A stretch of 64,000 nucleotides of DNA from Tachypleus tridentatus. Lineage: Eukaryota > Arthropoda > Merostomata > Xiphosura > Limulidae. The stretch lies in NCBI RefSeq assembly GCF_004210375.1, contig NC_134834.1, positions 14,989,857-15,053,856 of the forward strand, given 5' to 3'. Below the pieces are notes generated by a model that saw only the letters and a program-made list of their open reading frames with translations, was not told where the DNA came from and did no database searches. Shown piece by piece: positions 33,725-43,866 of this stretch (the stretch's first letter is position 1; every line of letters starts with the position of its first letter). The position numbers were made by a program, and so were the translations under genes.

Positions 33725-33935
33725 ATTTATGGCAGCATTACTGAGGTTATTTTAAACTACTGACCAGAGAGAGGGCAGTTCGCTAGCAGCACCCTACCAT
33801 CCATACTAAAGGACCGACTCTCACTCTTATAACGCACTAATAGCTTAAGGTGCGGAAGTATTTTGTGGTATCTCACGGGCTCGAATGCGGCTTGCAACTT
33901 CTAAAATCCGCAGCCTTACTAGCTGGTCAACCCGA
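33725..33935 (-). mobile_element. Family D SINE-like repeat
   Basis: CCGACTCTCACTCTTATAAC, GCACTAATAGCTTAAGGTGC, GGCTCGAATGCGGCTTGCAA. Clearest head-like region of this family. Confidence 0.5.
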
Positions 33936-34224
33936 GACCTTACTGACCGACATTGTCAAATATTTTATGCGTCAGTTACTGATAAAGTTGGTTTCGTTTC
34001 ACGGAAACGGTACTGATAAATCTCAGTTTTGGTATAATTCGCAACTGATTAATAGAATTAACGGTGTTGCACATGTACATTAGGTAGTTATAATCTGAGA
34101 TATGGTAAAAATACACGAGATTAAAAATCATTTTAAATGTCATAAGCATTAATATTAAATACACCAACGTCAAATCAGAATAGTAATTTGCCTCTAATAA
34201 TGAAAGGAAATGTTACTGTTTTTG

Positions 34225-34305
34225 TTTTCTTAGGGCTACGCCACAGTCGATCATCGAACCCTAGATTTTTAGCGTTGTAAACCAGTGGGATACAACGCCA
34301 TTTGT
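34225..34305 (-). mobile_element. Family B SINE, partial
   Basis: TTTTCTTAGGGCTACGCCAC, ATCGAACCCTAGATTTTTAG, CGTTGTAAACCAGTGGGAT; the AGATAGC core is missing. Confidence 0.6.
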
Positions 34306-34504
34306 CTTATACGTATTGCATTAATCGCTAAATATTCTAAATATCATTCTTATTAATTACCCGTTGTTTTCCACTATTGGACGCTTCAGTTGATGACCAT
34401 AACGTCAAGGGTTCGAGCCTGAACCTGTTGCAAAATGTCATTTCCCACGTAGATTTTTGCTCTCTTCACGATGTCTCATCATACATAGTTACATAGTATA
34501 GAAG

Positions 34505-34768
34505 GCTCGGCATGGCCAGGTGGTTAAGGCACTCGACTCGTATTCCGAGGGTCGCGGGTTCGAATCCCCGTCACGCCAAACATGCTCGCCCTTTCAGTCG
34601 TGGGGGCATTATAATGTGATGGTCAATCCCACTATTCATTGGTAAAAGAGTAGCCCAAGAGTTAGCGGTGACTGGCTGCCCTTCTTCTAGTCTTACACTG
34701 CTAAATTAGGAATGGTTAGCGTATATAGCCCTCGTGTAGCTTTGAGCACAATTCAAAACAAACCAAAC
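34505..34768 (+). mobile_element. Full-length family A SINE
   Basis: Head with GGTTCGAATCC; flanks CATAGTATAGAAG and CATAGTACAAG suggest a diverged target duplication. Small deletion in GAGTTAGCGGTGACTGGC. Confidence 0.9.
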
Positions 34769-35174
34769 CATAGTACAAGCCACGAATCAAGCTTCCGAAA
34801 GCCTGGTATAGCCTGCAGGCCGCCCACTGGGGACTACTGACCTGCAGGATTACGTACGTTCTCTTAGCTACTGAAAACAGGAACTGATTTACTTTGTTTC
34901 TATTTAAGATTAATCTAGTCTATTATTCTTTGCATTTATTTTAAACCCTTCTAACCTAATTTCATAAACCTCAGTTGAAAGCCTTTGCCATTTTTTTTAT
35001 CTCAACTTACCAGACGCAACTGGATATTCTTGGAAAACGAATGTGTAGTGAAACGCCCCCTATGTTTATAACCACCATTCCTCGCTCTCGTTGCCACCTG
35101 GTAATGAAACCTGTCAACAGATGCTGATCTGGTGTTTGTAACTACTCGTTACTAATACTTGTTTTGAAAACTTT
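34769..35174. other. No gene recognised
   Basis: Contains CTGCAGGCCGCCCACTGGGG, otherwise AT-rich. Confidence 0.5.
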
Positions 35175-35422
35175 GTTGTTTTTAAATTGCGCGCAAAGCT
35201 ACACGAGGGCTGTCTAGGCAACCCGCTCCTAATTTAACAGCGTAAGACTAGAGGAAAGGCAGTTAATTATCACCACCAACCGCCAACTGTTGGGCTACTC
35301 TTTTACCAACTAATAGTAGGATTGACCGTCACATTAATCGCCCCCACGGCGAGCATGTTTGGTGTGACGGGGATTTGAACCTGCGACCAGTCGAGCACAC
35401 CAACCACCTGGTCATGCCGGAC
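35175..35422 (-). mobile_element. Family A SINE with anticodon-arm deletion
   Basis: The head reads TTTGAACCTGCGACCAGTCG, about 15 bases short compared with full copies. Confidence 0.85.
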
Positions 35423-35509
35423 CGAAAACTCACTTAACAAGTCTGTTCTTCTGAAGTTTACTTTGAAAATGCCACTTAACAAGTTTAGCGTTTTTCGTAA
35501 TCTAGCCCT

Positions 35510-35560
35510 CGGTTGACTCACCAGATAGCCCGATGTGGTTTTGCTTTCAGAAAACAGACA
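35510..35560 (+). mobile_element. Family B SINE, 3' part
   Basis: TTGACTCACCAGATAGCCCG followed by ATGTGGTTTTGCTTTC. Confidence 0.6.
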
Positions 35561-36134
35561 CGCACAAATACTGTATCAGAGCGTAAACTATCGAACTTTG
35601 TTAATAAAGAAAGCGAAGTCCTAACAGTATACGTAAGAGTAACAATGGTTAACTGTAAAGAAATTCTTGTTTATAATTTATTGTCTAAAGCTTTGGCGGT
35701 AACATTAAGAACTAATTTACTTCGATTTCGAAATTATTCAAAAACTACCTTGAAAACAAGCATCCTAATGATAGTTTCGAAATAGAATTATTCAGCTCGT
35801 CAAATAAAAATACAAAGAGTTATTACTGAGTATAATTATTTTAAAAGGACAAGGAAATTAGTTATATGGAACTTTCATTTCCCGTAGGGACCAGTAAACG
35901 AATGCTGTATTTAAATATGCAATAAGCCAAACACTATTGTCTTGTTACAGATGTAATTTACTGTAATCGCGGTTCGCCAGTAGAAGGCGTTCACATCGTA
36001 ACAAAAGCAATAAAAGACTGGGTTACAGCAGATGGAAGGTTTTAAAGCCTGATTAGAATAATTCAACAAGGTTAAGAAAAGGTTAATTATTTGTGCTCTG
36101 AAATCCAGTTATCTTTTAATACAAAGAGTGATTT
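35561..36134. other. No gene recognised
   Basis: A 90-codon frame at 35513-35785 starts inside the SINE relic and is not supported. Confidence 0.5.
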
Positions 36135-36330
36135 CATTTGAATGTCGCGTAGAGCTGCTCGAGGGCTATCTGCGCTAGCCGTCCCTAATTTAGTAGTGTA
36201 AGACTATAGGGAAGGCAGCTAGCCATCACCACCCACCGCCAACTCTTGGGCTACTCTTTTACCAACTAATAGTGGGATTGAGCGTAACATTATAACGCCC
36301 CCACGGTTGAAAGGACGAGCATGTTTGGGA
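36135..36330 (-). mobile_element. 5'-truncated family A SINE
   Basis: Complete body but stops at GAGCATGTTTGGG, just before the tRNA head. Confidence 0.88.
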
Positions 36331-37445
36331 ATAAAGAGTGAAGTACTTAAGATATAAATTGTTTAATTTAGTAAGTTAACTGTTTTTTTCTCTCTCTCAT
36401 GAAACTTGTCACAACGACAGAACATTGTCTGGCGCACAAAATTTACGTGTAGAATCTGTCGATTGGTAAATAATTAATGATATATTCTCCTTGTGTTTAC
36501 ATTTGAGGGACAATGACGCTAAAACAAGGTATCGATTCCCTATCTTGGCAAACTATCGGTTAACAGTTGTGTATACCAGCAAACTTTTTCTTGTTTTTTT
36601 TTACTTTCTCTTTTTGTCGTTGGTCGTTCTTTCCTCCTGTTTTTGTATTTAAAAAATATAATAATCGTTTTTTACAGTTTTACTTCAGCGAGCCTGCATC
36701 CAGGGGTAAAACGTTTGGTGAAAAAGTGAAAAAAAAAATAATCTCGAACGCAGGTTGTGATGAGCCTTTCAAGGTCAGATTTGTTCGTGAGCCACGTGCT
36801 CGCGTGAGATGATCCTTTGTATAGTTGTCAAGATCAAACAGCACTCTTCCACGTGGCGCGCGACTTCTTTGGATGATTTTTTGCTGTTGTTATTGTTAAC
36901 TGCAACGGCCGGGAGTCTTAAATGGCTTTGGTGTGTAAATATAAAGTTATTCTGTCCAGATATTGGTTCCAGTGTCAATGTTTGCAGGTGAAAAGTGCCG
37001 ACCGACAAACGGAGTCAGAATTTTCAGCTGTTCCACCTTTGTGTCCTGTGTCGAAGTTCCACTCCTTGCAAGTTTGAACAGCTTCTGTCACTTTGTGTTG
37101 TTTTGTGCTGTGGGGTTAGAGATAACATGCCCAAATTGTATCCTAAGTCTTTGCCCAAATTGTATCCTTAGTCTTTTACTGTCATCTTGTGAAACTGTTA
37201 AATAATGGTGTCGTGAGACACATTAGGACAGTGTTGGATTGTAGAATAAACAGCGTTTACTTCTGTTTGGTTGTGTCGAATTTGACCACTTCTCATGTGA
37301 TTAATATGACAATTTGCCCAAATTTTATTTGGGGATTATTACATAACAGAACGTTTTGGGACGATTCTAAATTGACTTAAGAAAACACTTAAAGCTAGTC
37401 ATTATTATTCATCCACTTATGAAGCTTGTCTTCAAACTCGATTAG
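36331..37445. other. No gene recognised; GC-richer patch at 36.76-36.87 kb
   Basis: The patch has AGCCACGTGCTCGCGTGAG and CCACGTGGCGCGCGAC, with two CACGTG E-boxes. A 23-bp direct repeat (GCCCAAATTGTATCCT) lies at about 37128-37175. Overlapping frames of 60-81 codons share no known motif. Confidence 0.4.
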
Positions 37446-37718
37446 AGCCCGACATGGCCAAGCGTGATAAGGCGTTCGACTCGTAATCCGAGGGTCGCGG
37501 GTTCGAATCCCCGTCGTGCCAAACATTCTCGCCCTTTCAGCTGTGTGGGCGTTATAATGTTACGGTCAATCCCCGCTATTCGTTGGTAAAAGAGTAGCCC
37601 AAGAGTTGGCGGTGGGTGGTGATGACTAGCTGCCTTCCCTCTAGTCTTACACTGCTAAAATAGGGACGGCTAGCGCAGATAGCTCTCGAGTAGCTTTGCG
37701 CGAAATTAAAAACAAACG
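37446..37718 (+). mobile_element. Full-length family A SINE, near consensus
   Basis: GCCCGACATGGCCAAGCG leader, B box GGTTCGAATCC, body close to consensus. One of the younger-looking copies. Confidence 0.93.
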
Positions 37719-37924
37719 AACATTAAACTCATTTAAATTTACGGCCTATCTGAAGAACATCTGAAGACAGTACATTCTAATAGCCGACCACCCTGTTAGA
37801 AAAATAAAACTGCCTTAGTTGAAGATAACGCCTACCCTGCCAATACTTAAACCTGTGTCACCTGGTCCTACTATCTTTATTGGTAAGTATGAAAGAAATA
37901 CGATACATTAACACTATCAAATCA

Positions 37925-38150
37925 CTTTACAATCTTAAATACTTCAATCGGATCCCCCAAAACAGTTTAAACAATTTTAACCTTTCCTCACGTGCCAACC
38001 CTCTCCATCCCAGGTGCCATTCTAGTAACCCTTCTCTGAACTCTTTCCAACAATCCAATGTCTTTCCTTAAGTAAGGAGTCCAACACTGAACACAGTATT
38101 CCAAATGTGGCCTGACCAGTGACCTGTACAATGAAATTATAACATCTTTA
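37925..38150 (-). pseudogene. CR1-like LINE relic (reverse-transcriptase thumb region)
   Basis: The minus strand encodes SLVRPHLEYCVQCWTPYLRK, then DIGLLERVQRRVTRMAPGME, then a stop. The LVRPxLEYxxQxWxP motif and a following VQRR are typical of the region after the RT palm in CR1/jockey-type non-LTR elements. Stops further on show it is dead. Confidence 0.8.
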
Positions 38151-38534
38151 GACTTATATTCAATATCTATGTGTGTATATAACTTAACATCCTCTTTTTG
38201 TCTAATTGAGGATTACGGTGTTACCCACTTGATTTATTGAATGTGGTAATTATCTACTGCTTATTTGAAGAATATGACGTTTACCATTCACTGTTCGACT
38301 TGGACAATTAACGAATTTTATTCTCGCTCTAGGACATTACAGAAAATAGAAGATTAATCTACCTTCAACAAGCGAGAAACTAGAAATTTCGTAGAGAGAA
38401 AGATACGGGATCTAAAACGAAATATTTATTTTAAATAAGTTAACAAGAAGCGAAAGCTTCAAACACTGGTTTACAAGAAAGGGATTCTTTTCAGCAGATG
38501 TAGTGTGGTGGACATATTGTTGTACATTCTTTTG

Positions 38535-38801
38535 GTCAGGTGAATTAAGGCATCCGACTCGTAATCTAAGGGTCGAGGGTTCGTATCTCCGTCGCACCAA
38601 ACATGCTCGCCTTTTTTTTCAGCAGTGGGGGCGTTATAATGTTACGGTCAATCCCACTATTCTTTGGTAAAAGAGTAGCCCAACAGTTGGCGGTGGGTGG
38701 TGATGACTAGCTGCCTTCCCTCTAGTCTTACACTGCTAAGTTAGGGACGGCTAGCGCAGATAGCCCTCGTGTAACTTTTCGCGAACTTCAAAAACAAACA
38801 A
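38535..38801 (+). mobile_element. 5'-truncated family A SINE with perfect 12-bp target duplication
   Basis: TACATTCTTTTG at 38523-38534 and 38802-38813. The element starts at GTCAGGTGAATTAAGGC, missing the CCCGGCATGGC leader. A T-run (CGCCTTTTTTTTCAG) interrupts the body. Confidence 0.95.
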
Positions 38802-38813
38802 TACATTCTTTTG

Positions 38814-39935
38814 AGCAGATGACATTATTTGACATATCTTTAGGCCTAATCTCGACAAACATAGGTTGTTAGTGGAGATAGGTTAAAGGAAACGATTGAA
38901 CTAATATTTCTATTTTTGGCCTTCTCTCTATAAACATAATCTAGTAACGTAGAGAAAGGTAGATTACGATACCTTGAGATTTCAGTAATTATTCTTTGGA
39001 CAGAGAGAATCAAAATGTTTGAAGCTGCATCGTGTTTTCAAGTACAAAAAAAAAGGAAAATTTTAATACATTATTGTTCGAGTCAGAATTTCACGAAAAA
39101 CAAAATTAAAATGACAAATTTTCATGGTTTTACTTCTTTCTCTACTGGTTTTAACAATACGAGGACATTACCCAGGGTTCAGTGCTCCACTGAATTCGAA
39201 GTACGAGCTTTGTACCTAGGTGACAGTCGCATTTATCTAAAAACTCAGGTATTTGGGATTTTGTACCTGTACGAACAGTTGTATTTGCCCAGACTTTGCA
39301 AGTTCTGTACAGTGACAAACAGCAATGTTTGTTTGAATGAGTTACTTGTCTCTTACAAACGCCTTCTATGATAACTCAATCAACTCTTTTTTTAAAAAAA
39401 CAACACCAGGGCTGATAATGAATACCTACCCGAAGGCCTAACATCGTGAGAACTAGCTATAGTCGAGGTTACACGCGTACTTTGACGCCCGGGCTGCTTT
39501 GAATATTTACATAATAAAACCATTGTGAATCCAACCAGTACAGATACGACTTCATACACAATAACGGCGCTTATTTTTAATGAATGTATTTTCATTCATG
39601 AACTTCTCGACTCCTTGTTTTCGCCACCCGTAGCTTGCACTCTGTTTCATCAGAGTCAGGGCAAGACCGGAAAAGTAAAGCGTGCTTCGTTCAATTTCAA
39701 GTCAATAGGTTACTAACCTTAAATGACCTTACGCCCTCGTCCAAAGCACGAATTTTCTGGGATTGTTCTGCGCCTTTACTTGTCTATGACTAGTGTTTCC
39801 ACCTTCATAAAATATTAACTTGTATAGAAATGTTTACTCTTTCGGATTCTGTGGAAACTTTCAGGGTCCGGATTCGGGGCTGTTATTAATATTATCTCTT
39901 ATGCCCTATTATCTGTTTTTTTTTTATTTTTGTTT
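38814..39935. other. No gene recognised
   Basis: Holds a 118-codon + strand frame (39015-39371) with an AT-rich first half, no splice support and no motif I recognise. A 67-codon frame at 39392-39595 is likewise unsupported. Confidence 0.45.
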
Positions 39936-40024
39936 GTTTATGAATTTTGCCCAAAGCTACACGAGGGTTATCTTGCGCTAGCGTCCTTAATTTAGCAGTG
40001 TCAGACGAGAGAGAAGGCAGCTAG
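39936..40024 (-). mobile_element. 5'-truncated family A SINE (3' third)
   Basis: From TGAATTTTGCCCAAAGC to GGCAGCTAG, where it stops at the target site of the next element. Confidence 0.85.
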
Positions 40025-40034
40025 TCTTTATTAG

Positions 40035-40225
40035 CCCTTTCAGCCGTGGTGGCGTTATAATGTGACGGTCAGTCTTACTGTTTGTTGGTAAAAGAGTAGT
40101 CCAAGAGTTGGCACTGGGTGGTGATGACTATCTGCCTTCCCTCCACTGCAAAATTAGGAACGGCTAGCGCAGATAGCCCTCGTATAGCTTTGCGCGAAAT
40201 TCAAAACAAACTAAATTCAAAATAA
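40035..40225 (+). mobile_element. 5'-truncated family A SINE with 10-bp target duplication
   Basis: TCTTTATTAG at 40025-40034 and 40226-40235. Starts at CCCTTTCAGCCG, without tRNA head. It faces the previous fragment, so the two can pair as a hairpin. Confidence 0.93.
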
Positions 40226-40329
40226 TCTTTATTAGTTAAAGTACATCCGACGTACCTGAGTTGTTATATTATCCAACATTCACGTGAAAAAGCCCGACAT
40301 ATCAGCAATTTCAACGTTTCTTCGGTAAG

Positions 40330-40600
40330 ACGAGGCGTATAAAACTGTTAAATATTCACAGGATAGGAGTCATCTTCGGCTAAGACAGCTTTATTTTTCT
40401 AAGAGGGTGGTTGGCCTTTGGAATGGGCTGCCTTTAAATGTGATGGATAATGTTAATTTAAGGGGAGTTTAAGGTAAGGCGTGATAAATATTTGAATAAT
40501 AAGGGTTAACTATCAGTGTTTTACTTTTGTTTTAGAGTTTAGTGTAGTGGATGAGACACCAGATGGACCACAGGTCACTTCTCTTGTTGTACTTTAAATC
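40330..40600 (+). pseudogene. CR1-like LINE relic, C-terminus and 3' flank
   Basis: WNGLPLNVMDNVNLR at 40419-40463, then a frameshift, then FKVRRDKYLNN. WNxLP followed by FKxRLDKYL is the usual C-terminal end of CR1/jockey-type ORF2. The flank GATGAGACACCAGATGGACC probably is the element's 3' UTR. It may be the same family as 37925-38150, on the opposite strand. Confidence 0.72.
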
Positions 40601-40993
40601 ATGAAGACAAGAATCTTTCAAGGTGCGAGACATGGGTGAAACAAGCTGTGGTTTTGGCAACAGTATTACTTGCATTTCCGCGGGCTACGAACAACTCTAG
40701 GTTAGTGACCTCTAGTGAGAACTTACGAGAAATCGTTAGATTCCCCTCAGCTACTTGAAGCAGCGCAACTTTCTCCCGACCTCCTCTGCTGTTCGTAATT
40801 CTAAATTTAAAACATGATTGTCTTCAGTAAAACGTTTATTTCTCTGAAATTACTGACAACGTTACGTAACATCTTTAATACGAAATTCAGTGACGTCATC
40901 TTTCTGTAAACCCAACTTTTTATGAAGTCAATACGCATTTTCTTCATGACAAAATAAAGTATAAATATTTATGCAAGTAGCGTAAAAGAAGAA

Positions 40994-41182
40994 CGCGAAC
41001 ATGACCAGGTGGTTAAAGCGCTCAACTCGAAATTTGAGGGTCGCGGGTTCGAATCCCCATCACACCAAACACACTCGTCTTTTCGGCCTTGCGGGTGTTA
41101 TAATGTGATGGTCAATCCCACTATTCGTCGATAAAAGAGTAGCCCCAGAGTTGGCGGAAGATGTTGATGGCTAGCTGTCTTC
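40994..41182 (+). mobile_element. Family A SINE, 3' truncated
   Basis: Good head (GGTTCGAATCC) and body to TGGCTAGCTGTCTTCCC, then unrelated sequence. Confidence 0.85.
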
Positions 41183-41231
41183 CCATACAATTATGATATT
41201 TTAATTTCCAGTTAAAAGAACAAAATATTTT

Positions 41232-41325
41232 TTTCTTATTAAGCATAGAGCTAATAAAGGTCAACTTCGGGTATCGAAACCCGATCTTTAGCATCTTAGA
41301 CATGCCGCTGAGCCACCAAGGAGTA
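41232..41325 (-). mobile_element. Family C SINE
   Basis: TTCGGGTATCGAAACCCGAT, TTTAGCATCTTAGACATGCC, GCTGAGCCACCAAGGAG. Confidence 0.65.
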
Positions 41326-41514
41326 AGAGAATAGTCAGTTGATGTTTTATATATCGATTTCATAATATATATGTTTGAGTTAACATGCCTCAAAAGTTGA
41401 ATTTACGGTACCACAAAATAAGATTCATTTTTATTGACGTGGGTACAAAGTAAACTGAAGATCTTCAACTGTTAATATATTATCTCTATTCAGTTATTAA
41501 GTAATATCTCGAGT

Positions 41515-41785
41515 GCTTGTTTGTATTTTCGATTTCGCGCAAAAGTACTCAAGGACTATGCTCACTAGCCTTCCCTAGTTTAGCAGTGAAAGACTAGAGG
41601 GAAGGCAGCTAGTCATCACCACCCACCGCCAATTCTTGATTCACTCTTTTACCAACGAATAGTGGGATTAAATGTAACATTATAAAGCCTTCACAGGTGA
41701 AAGGGTGAGCATGTTTGGTGTGACGGGGACTCGAACCCGTGACTCTCAGATTACAAGTCGAGTGTCCTAACCACCTTGCCATATG
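41515..41785 (-). mobile_element. Full-length family A SINE
   Basis: Complete but diverged (GGACTCGAACCCGTGACTC; CACCTTGCCATATGG). Confidence 0.88.
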
Positions 41786-41974
41786 GATTTCATTGTATCA
41801 CATTTCAGGGAAGTATAATTATCTGAAACCTGTCTAGAAAACAACCGTTTTAAAGTCTTACACGTTTCAAAAGATAACATTGTCAGTGTTAAACTTCCAC
41901 ATTTTGTTGATAAAAGTGAAGCTCCTGAGATAATAATTAAAACACTTTTATTTCAGTCCACATTTCGCCAGTGC

Positions 41975-42250
41975 AGCCCGGCATGGCCAGGGGGGTTAAG
42001 GCGTTCGACTCGTAATCCGAGGGTCACGGGTTCGAATCCCCGTCATACCAAACATACTCGTCCTTTCGGCCGTGGGGGCATTATAATGTCATGGTCAATA
42101 TCACTATTCGTTGATAAAAGAGTAGCCCAAGAGTTGGCGGTGGATGTTGATGACTAACTGCCTTCTCTCTAGTCTTTCACTGATAAATTAGGGATGGCTA
42201 GCGCAGATAGCCCGTGTAGCTTTGCGCAAACTTCTCAAAACAAACAAACA
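41975..42250 (+). mobile_element. Full-length family A SINE
   Basis: GCCCGGCATGGCCAGG leader, B box GGTTCGAATCC, AAAC tail. Only about 35 bp precede the next A fragment. Confidence 0.92.
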
Positions 42251-42282
42251 AAGAGTATCATTGTTCTACAATAAACGACCCA

Positions 42283-42475
42283 TCACACCAAACATGCTCG
42301 CCCTTTAGGCCGTTGGGCTTTATAATGCGATGGTAAATCCCATTATTTGTTGGTAAAGGGTAGCCCAAGAATTGACGGTCGGTGCTGCCTTCCCTCCAGT
42401 CTTACTTACACTGCTAAATTAGAGATGGCTGGCGCAAAAAGCCGTCGTGTAGCTTTGGGTCAAATTCATACCAAA
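42283..42475 (+). mobile_element. 5'-truncated family A SINE
   Basis: Begins at CATCACACCAAACATGCTCG; body with short deletions (ATTGACGGTCGGTGCTGCC). Confidence 0.85.
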
Positions 42476-42479
42476 TGAC

Positions 42480-42605
42480 CACCAGTGGCACTACGGTATA
42501 TCCGCGGACTCTCACCGCTAGAAACCAGGGTTCGATACCCGTGGTTAGCAGAGCACATATAGTCAGTCCATTGCGTAACTTTGCGCGAAATTCAAAACAA
42601 AGAAA
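42480..42605 (+). mobile_element. Family C SINE with a family A-like tail
   Basis: The head CCAGTGGCACTACGGTATAT and GGGTTCGATACCCGTGG are family C. The tail TTTGCGCGAAATTCAAAAC is that of family A rather than the usual TTTGTGCTTAATTC. Confidence 0.72.
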
Positions 42606-42677
42606 CGAGAGAAAAGCTTTAAACAAGAACATAAATTATCCTTGTTTGTTCGATAGTGGTTTCATGGAAGGTCTGAA

Positions 42678-42805
42678 GCACCCCTTGTGGCACAGTGGTA
42701 CGTCTGCGGACTTACACGCTAAAATCCGGGTTTCGATACCCGTGGTGGGCAGAGCACAGATAGCTCATTGTGTAGCTTTGTGCTTAATTCAAAACTAAAC
42801 AACAA
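42678..42805 (+). mobile_element. Family C SINE, best copy
   Basis: CACCCCTTGTGGCACAGTGG, TACGTCTGCGGACTTACACG, GGTTTCGATACCCGTGGTGG, GCACAGATAGCTCATTGTGT, tail TTTGTGCTTAATTCAAAAC. Confidence 0.8.
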
Positions 42806-43410
42806 CGGAAGGTCTGAAATATTGTAAACTATGGTAGTTTACATAATTGGGTGCTGTAAACACAAGAATTATTTACAGCTTGTAGAGTGTAAAGAAAAAA
42901 GAATATAAATACTTTTGTGTGTATCTCCGGCCAATGGCGGATTAAATATTTCACAGAACTCTCGTATAGAATCGTTCTTTTATAAACCACGTGTGTGACC
43001 TATTTTTTCATAACCACGTGTGTGATCTCCTCTTTTTCAAATATTCGTGTACGTAAACATTTCGTTAACTTCAATATACATAAATTAAAATGTTTTAAAA
43101 AATCGTGATCGACCTACGTCATCAGTTTCCAAACTTAGGGCTACAGAAAAAAGTCTCGAGAGGAGGGGGAAGGGGCTGTAACTTTGCAAATATACTAAAT
43201 ACCCAGTATTACTAAAAAAAAAAAATGAACGACAATTCTTGGAGGGGGCGAGTCCAATCAGCGTGCGGAAAGTTTTCGGAAAGGAAGGGGGGAGGGCTTA
43301 GTAATAAGAAAGTCCAGGAACTCCTGACGAAAACAACACCAGAACTTCCACGTTGCATTTAATGTGATTGTTTATTTTGTGTGTCTGTGAGTTTTTTTAT
43401 TAACTTATTC
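42806..43410. other. No gene recognised
   Basis: AT-rich with two purine-rich G clusters (GGAGGGGGAAGGGG; GGAAGGGGGGAGGG) at about 43160 and 43285. Confidence 0.5.
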
Positions 43411-43629
43411 GGCCCCGTCGCACCAAACATGCTCGCCCTTTCAGCCGTGGGGGCGTTATAATGTGACGATCAATCCCACTATTCGTTGGTAAAAGAGTAG
43501 CCTAAGAGTTTGCGGTGGGTGGTGATGACTAGCTGCCTTCCCTTTAGTCTTACACTGTTAATTTAGGGACGGCTAGCGCAGATAGCCCTCGGGTAGCTTT
43601 GCGCGAAATTCAACAACAAACAAACAAAC
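43411..43629 (+). mobile_element. 5'-truncated family A SINE
   Basis: Begins at the very end of the head (CCCCGTCGCACCAAAC). Body near consensus, tail AACAACAAACAAACAAAC. Confidence 0.92.
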
Positions 43630-43866
43630 TTTTCGGACCTGAGCCACATTTCGCACGTTTTGTAAGACTGAAAACATGATGAAAGATCGTTGCTTTAGAT
43701 TTACAATAAGTGGAATAGGAACTTAACGTTTTATTATTTTTACCAAATAACATAAAATAAATATTTTTATTAAAAGTACAAATCTGAATTACAAGAAAAA
43801 AAAATTTTAGTCCATGTGACTACCATTAATTCTACACACTGAAAGTTAATGGTATGAAATACCATT

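Noticed and set aside
36567-37205. Gene in the 36.6-37.2 kb patch with basic and Cys-rich frames
   Set aside because: Frames overlap on both strands, are under 82 codons and have no consistent splice sites. E-boxes alone do not establish a promoter.
39015-39371. 118-codon frame, one of the longest
   Set aside because: AT-biased, no recognisable motif, no splice partners. At this AT content and window size a frame of this length can occur by chance.
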